Below, in pieces: positions 5,548 through 7,675 of a DNA stretch of 7,675 nucleotides (position 1 is the stretch's first letter; each line of letters opens with the position of its first letter). This DNA comes from an uncultured Clostridia bacterium (lineage in GTDB: Bacteria > Bacillota > Clostridia > Lachnospirales > Lachnospiraceae): positions 1 through 7,675 of the forward strand of contig CALASV010000104.1 in NCBI GenBank assembly GCA_937888895.1, read 5' to 3'. A program made the position numbers and the translations under genes. Below the pieces are notes generated by a model. The model saw only the letters and a list, made by a program, of their open reading frames with translations, was not told the origin of the DNA and made no database searches.

Positions 5548-6849
5548 ATGGACGATAAAAAGAAAAAATCGCTACTTCGTAAGTTAATTTTTGGTATGGT
5601 TGTAAGCTTTATTGCTATTGTATTATGGCAGATATTTATTTTGAAGTTGTTGGAAAATGGAGTTATCAATGTTACAATGGCAACTATATCTATCGTAGGT
5701 GTTCTTGTATTTGTATTAGGTAGCAATTTAGTGATGATTCGATTTGTTGTAGGAAAATTTCTTCAAATTTTTAGTGGTCTTAAAGGTATGACAGATGAAT
5801 CTTTGGATATGGGAGCAAACAAGTTAGCACAAAGAAATGACGAAATTGGTGAAATTGCTCGTTATGTGCAAGATACTTTTGATAATATTGGTAAAGTAAT
5901 AAATGGAATCCGAACATCATCTCGTGAATTAAGCGAGGTATCAGAAAGTTTTACAAATATTTTCAATAGTATGGAAAGTGCAGTAGAACAAACAGGAGAG
6001 GAAGTAGATACTATTGCATCAAATACAATGTTACAAGCAAAACAGGCTGTTGACATGAAAGAAAAAATTAGTGCTATTAGTGATGCGATTGAGAAGATTA
6101 CAAAAAATGTAGAAATGTTAGCAGAAAGTGCAGAACTGATGAAGGATTATGATAAATCAGTAGAAAAGATTTTAAAGGAACTTGTTACAATTAGTCAAAA
6201 GAGTAGTGAGTCAGTGGAAAAGGTTAGACAACAGACAGAATTGACGAATCAATCAGCACAAGAAATTCGTAAGGCAACAGAAATTATTACAGGTATTTCA
6301 AATCAAACGAATCTTCTTGCTTTAAATGCAAGTATTGAAGCAGCAAGAGCTGGAGAACATGGAAGGGGATTTGCTGTTGTTGCAGAGGAAATTCGTGCGT
6401 TAGCAGACCAATCAAGAGAATCTACAAAACAGATTGAACAAGTAGTGTCTGCGCTTGTAGATAATTCTTACATAAGTGTGGAAATTACAAAAGAAGTATC
6501 ACAAGCATTTTTAAGGCAGAATGAGAAAATTCAACATACAGAAAGTATTTTTAATTCCTTAAATAGTGAAATTGGTAAGGTGAGTACATCTATTTTGGAT
6601 ATTACAAAAGAAGTAGATGGATTAAATGTACATAAAGATGTTGTGGAAACAGATATTGATTCTTTAACAGGAACTGCCGAGCAGAATGCAGAAAGCGCAG
6701 AAGTTACGACAGAAAATATGGAAGAATTCCGACAGATTGTAAATGAATGTAATAAAGCAACAGAAGTAGTAGTAAATGTTTCACAAGAATTGATAGGTTA
6801 TATTAAAGAATTTAGCGAAGATGCTATAAAAGAAAAGATAATAGTATAA
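5548..6849 (+). CDS. Methyl-accepting chemotaxis protein lacking an external sensor domain
   Basis: The 433-residue receptor controls the CheA kinase through CheW and so flagellar rotation or a related output. A basic N-terminus (MDDKKKK) precedes two close transmembrane helices (about 13-32 and 42-64). Only about ten residues lie between them, so there is no extracytoplasmic ligand domain. A divergent HAMP-like region follows (about 65-120, with RNDEIGEIA). A long coiled-coil signalling domain then holds the canonical tip: NQTNLLALNASIEAARAG at about 252-269 and GRGFAVVAEEIRALA at 272-286. No CheR-docking pentapeptide is seen at the C-terminus. The ATG at 5548 is set by GGAGG 8 nt upstream; the ATG at 5533 would include that site. 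No che or fla genes are adjacent, so it is an orphan receptor that may sense membrane state or cytoplasmic signals. Confidence 0.93.
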   Translation: MDDKKKKSLLRKLIFGMVVSFIAIVLWQIFILKLLENGVINVTMATISIVGVLVFVLGSNLVMIRFVVGKFLQIFSGLKGMTDESLDMGANKLAQRNDEIGEIARYVQDTFDNIGKVINGIRTSSRELSEVSESFTNIFNSMESAVEQTGEEVDTIASNTMLQAKQAVDMKEKISAISDAIEKITKNVEMLAESAELMKDYDKSVEKILKELVTISQKSSESVEKVRQQTELTNQSAQEIRKATEIITGISNQTNLLALNASIEAARAGEHGRGFAVVAEEIRALADQSRESTKQIEQVVSALVDNSYISVEITKEVSQAFLRQNEKIQHTESIFNSLNSEIGKVSTSILDITKEVDGLNVHKDVVETDIDSLTGTAEQNAESAEVTTENMEEFRQIVNECNKATEVVVNVSQELIGYIKEFSEDAIKEKIIV

Positions 6850-6866
6850 ATAAGTTGATTTTATGG

Positions 6867-6909
6867 AAAAAGTATTTATTAGGTTATTCACTTGATAAAT
6901 ACTTTTTTT
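6867..6909 (+). terminator. Rho-independent terminator of the chemotaxis receptor gene
   Basis: AAAAAGTATTTAT (6867-6879) pairs with ATAAATACTTTTT (6895-6907), 13 perfect pairs, with a few weaker inner pairs in the 15-nt loop. A run of seven T (6903-6909) follows. It begins about 18 nt after the stop codon. Confidence 0.85.
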
Positions 6910-6939
6910 GAGTTAAAAGAAAAATAAGAGGATATTTCA

Positions 6940-6968
6940 TTGATGAATTTTTTGTGATTTAACAAAAT
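6940..6968 (+). promoter_or_regulatory. Possible promoter of the membrane/HD gene
   Basis: TTGATG (6940-6945) and CAAAAT (6963-6968) are 17 nt apart. The -10 is imperfect and other AT-rich hexamers nearby could serve. A promoter is expected somewhere here because a terminator lies directly upstream. Confidence 0.3.
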
Positions 6969-7042
6969 GGAAATAAAAAATAAATATTTTCTAAATAAAG
7001 AAGTGGTAGTTTTATTTACCAATAAATGGAAGGAAGAAAATA

Positions 7043-7576
7043 ATGAGAAATAGAATAAAAAAAGTAATACAGTTTATTATAAATCCACATCTTTTATTAT
7101 GCTTTGGAATTGCATGGCTCATTACAAATGGATGGTCCTATGTGTTACTTAGTATAGGGATATATTGTGGTATAGAGTGGATGACGGCACTTACAAGTGG
7201 ATATCTAGCATTTCTTTGGTTGTCTGTCTCACCAGAAAAGATAGTAACCATAGCAATAGCAATGCTATTATTACGTTGGATTTTTCCAAATGATAAAAAA
7301 ACACTTGGAATGTTGAAAGCCATGAAAGGTAGATTTAAGAATAAAAAAGGGATAAATAAGGAGTTTTATTATCTAATAAAAGATGTAGTTAGTTCAGATG
7401 AATACATGGGAATGAAAAATAATAAACATCACATAAAAAGTAATGTTTATAATCATTCTATTAAGGTGGCATATTTGTGTTATAAGCATCATAAAAAATT
7501 TGGAACAAACATTAATTTACAAGAATTTAAAAACTGCTCTCGCTGCTTCGGTTCAAGCTCATCAATTTTATCTTGA
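7043..7576 (+). CDS. Membrane protein with HD-domain start, 3' truncated
   Basis: The open frame gives 177 residues, but only about the first 162 look native. Residues 1-15 are basic and amphipathic. Three hydrophobic segments follow (about 16-41, 47-61 and 65-81), with TNGWSYVLL and a KKTLGMLKAMKGRFKNKKG basic tail; this resembles a small conserved membrane protein of gut clostridia. From about residue 105 (NKEFYYLIKDVV) to 162 the sequence resembles the beginning of an HD phosphohydrolase domain, with NVYNHSIKVAYLCYKHHKKFG supplying a first His candidate at 138. The HD dyad and all later metal ligands are missing. The last ~15 residues (KNCSRCFG and a run of serines) are unlike any HD domain and are read from the opposite strand of an unrelated gene. 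ATG 7043 has AGGAAG (7031-7036) upstream. As it stands the product should have no HD catalytic activity. Confidence 0.65.
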   Translation: MRNRIKKVIQFIINPHLLLCFGIAWLITNGWSYVLLSIGIYCGIEWMTALTSGYLAFLWLSVSPEKIVTIAIAMLLLRWIFPNDKKTLGMLKAMKGRFKNKKGINKEFYYLIKDVVSSDEYMGMKNNKHHIKSNVYNHSIKVAYLCYKHHKKFGTNINLQEFKNCSRCFGSSSSILS

Positions 7577-7675
7577 ATACCGGAAAACAGCTTTGCATTT
7601 CTTTCTTCCTCAGTTTCTTCAATACCTAAAATTGTATTTGCATCCACCTGAAACAATGTCATCATACGAAAGAGC
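7489..7675 (-). CDS. Partial C-terminal fragment of an XRE-like regulator, junction-truncated
   Basis: An open minus-strand frame enters from the right edge and runs 61 codons to TGA at 7489-7491. It has no start inside the window. Its first part (LFRMMTLFQVDANTILGIE, then an acidic and basic helical stretch ending near LEPKQREQF) reads like the end of a helix-turn-helix protein, where the last HTH helix is commonly followed by LF-x-V-x-x-x-x-LLG. The final ~12 residues, below about 7525, are the antisense of the HD gene and so are not native. Codon choice includes CCG, CTG and CAG, which are less usual in the rest of the window. The family call is by resemblance only. Confidence 0.5.
   Translation of the reverse strand, partial: LFRMMTLFQVDANTILGIEETEEERNAKLFSGIQDKIDELEPKQREQFLNSCKLMFVPNFL
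7518..7535. other. Recombination or assembly junction
   Basis: Two unrelated coding sequences on opposite strands meet here. To the left the HD-domain frame stays family-like up to INLQEF (about 7526). To the right the minus-strand XRE-like frame is family-like down to about REQF (about 7528). GC is about 23% over 7381-7530 and about 38% over 7531-7675 by hand count. No inverted repeat or attachment-like core is seen at the join, only a short AT-rich stretch (AATTTAAAAA) that could be microhomology. Confidence 0.6.

Overview
The window reads as chromosomal DNA from a low-GC Gram-positive anaerobe, most likely a Clostridia member close to Lachnospiraceae. The reasons are the AT-rich codon use (about one third GC by eye), strong AGGAGG-type ribosome binding sites, U-tailed hairpin terminators, and protein types common in gut clostridia. 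This placement is inference; no 16S or other taxonomic marker lies in the window.

Layout. Positions 27-842 (minus) encode a SpoU/TrmH-type RNA ribose methyltransferase with its own promoter. Positions 1033-4408 (minus) hold a compact three-gene operon. In transcription order it encodes a VTC-domain protein (polyphosphate polymerase-like), a DUF4956 membrane protein whose start overlaps the VTC stop by 8 bases, and a 645-residue lipoprotein of the Cthe_2159-type carbohydrate-binding beta-helix family. The operon starts at an extended -10 promoter near 4432 and ends at a hairpin at 970-1016. Positions 4409-4735 are a divergent intergenic region. Then come, on the plus strand, an XRE-family regulator (4736-5269), a methyl-accepting chemotaxis protein with no external sensor domain (5548-6849), and the 5' part of a membrane plus HD-domain protein (from 7043).

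The most interesting unit is the three-gene operon. It places a predicted cytosolic polyanion polymerase, an integral membrane partner and a surface-anchored polymer-binding beta-helix in one transcript. This resembles a synthesis, translocation and surface-retention pathway for polyphosphate or a related polymer. The families are recognised from sequence; the joint function is a hypothesis.

The right end is disturbed. The HD domain is cut off near 7525, before its HD dyad, and the remaining ~145 bases read on the opposite strand as the C-terminal part of an unrelated XRE-like protein. GC rises there from about 23% to about 38% by hand count. This is either a real rearrangement or insertion boundary, or a chimeric assembly join. 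Smaller points of note are a 36-bp tandem duplication in the lipoprotein linker, two glycine-rich insertions in its beta-helix, a palindrome at the predicted start of XRE transcription, and a foldable leader before the chemotaxis gene.
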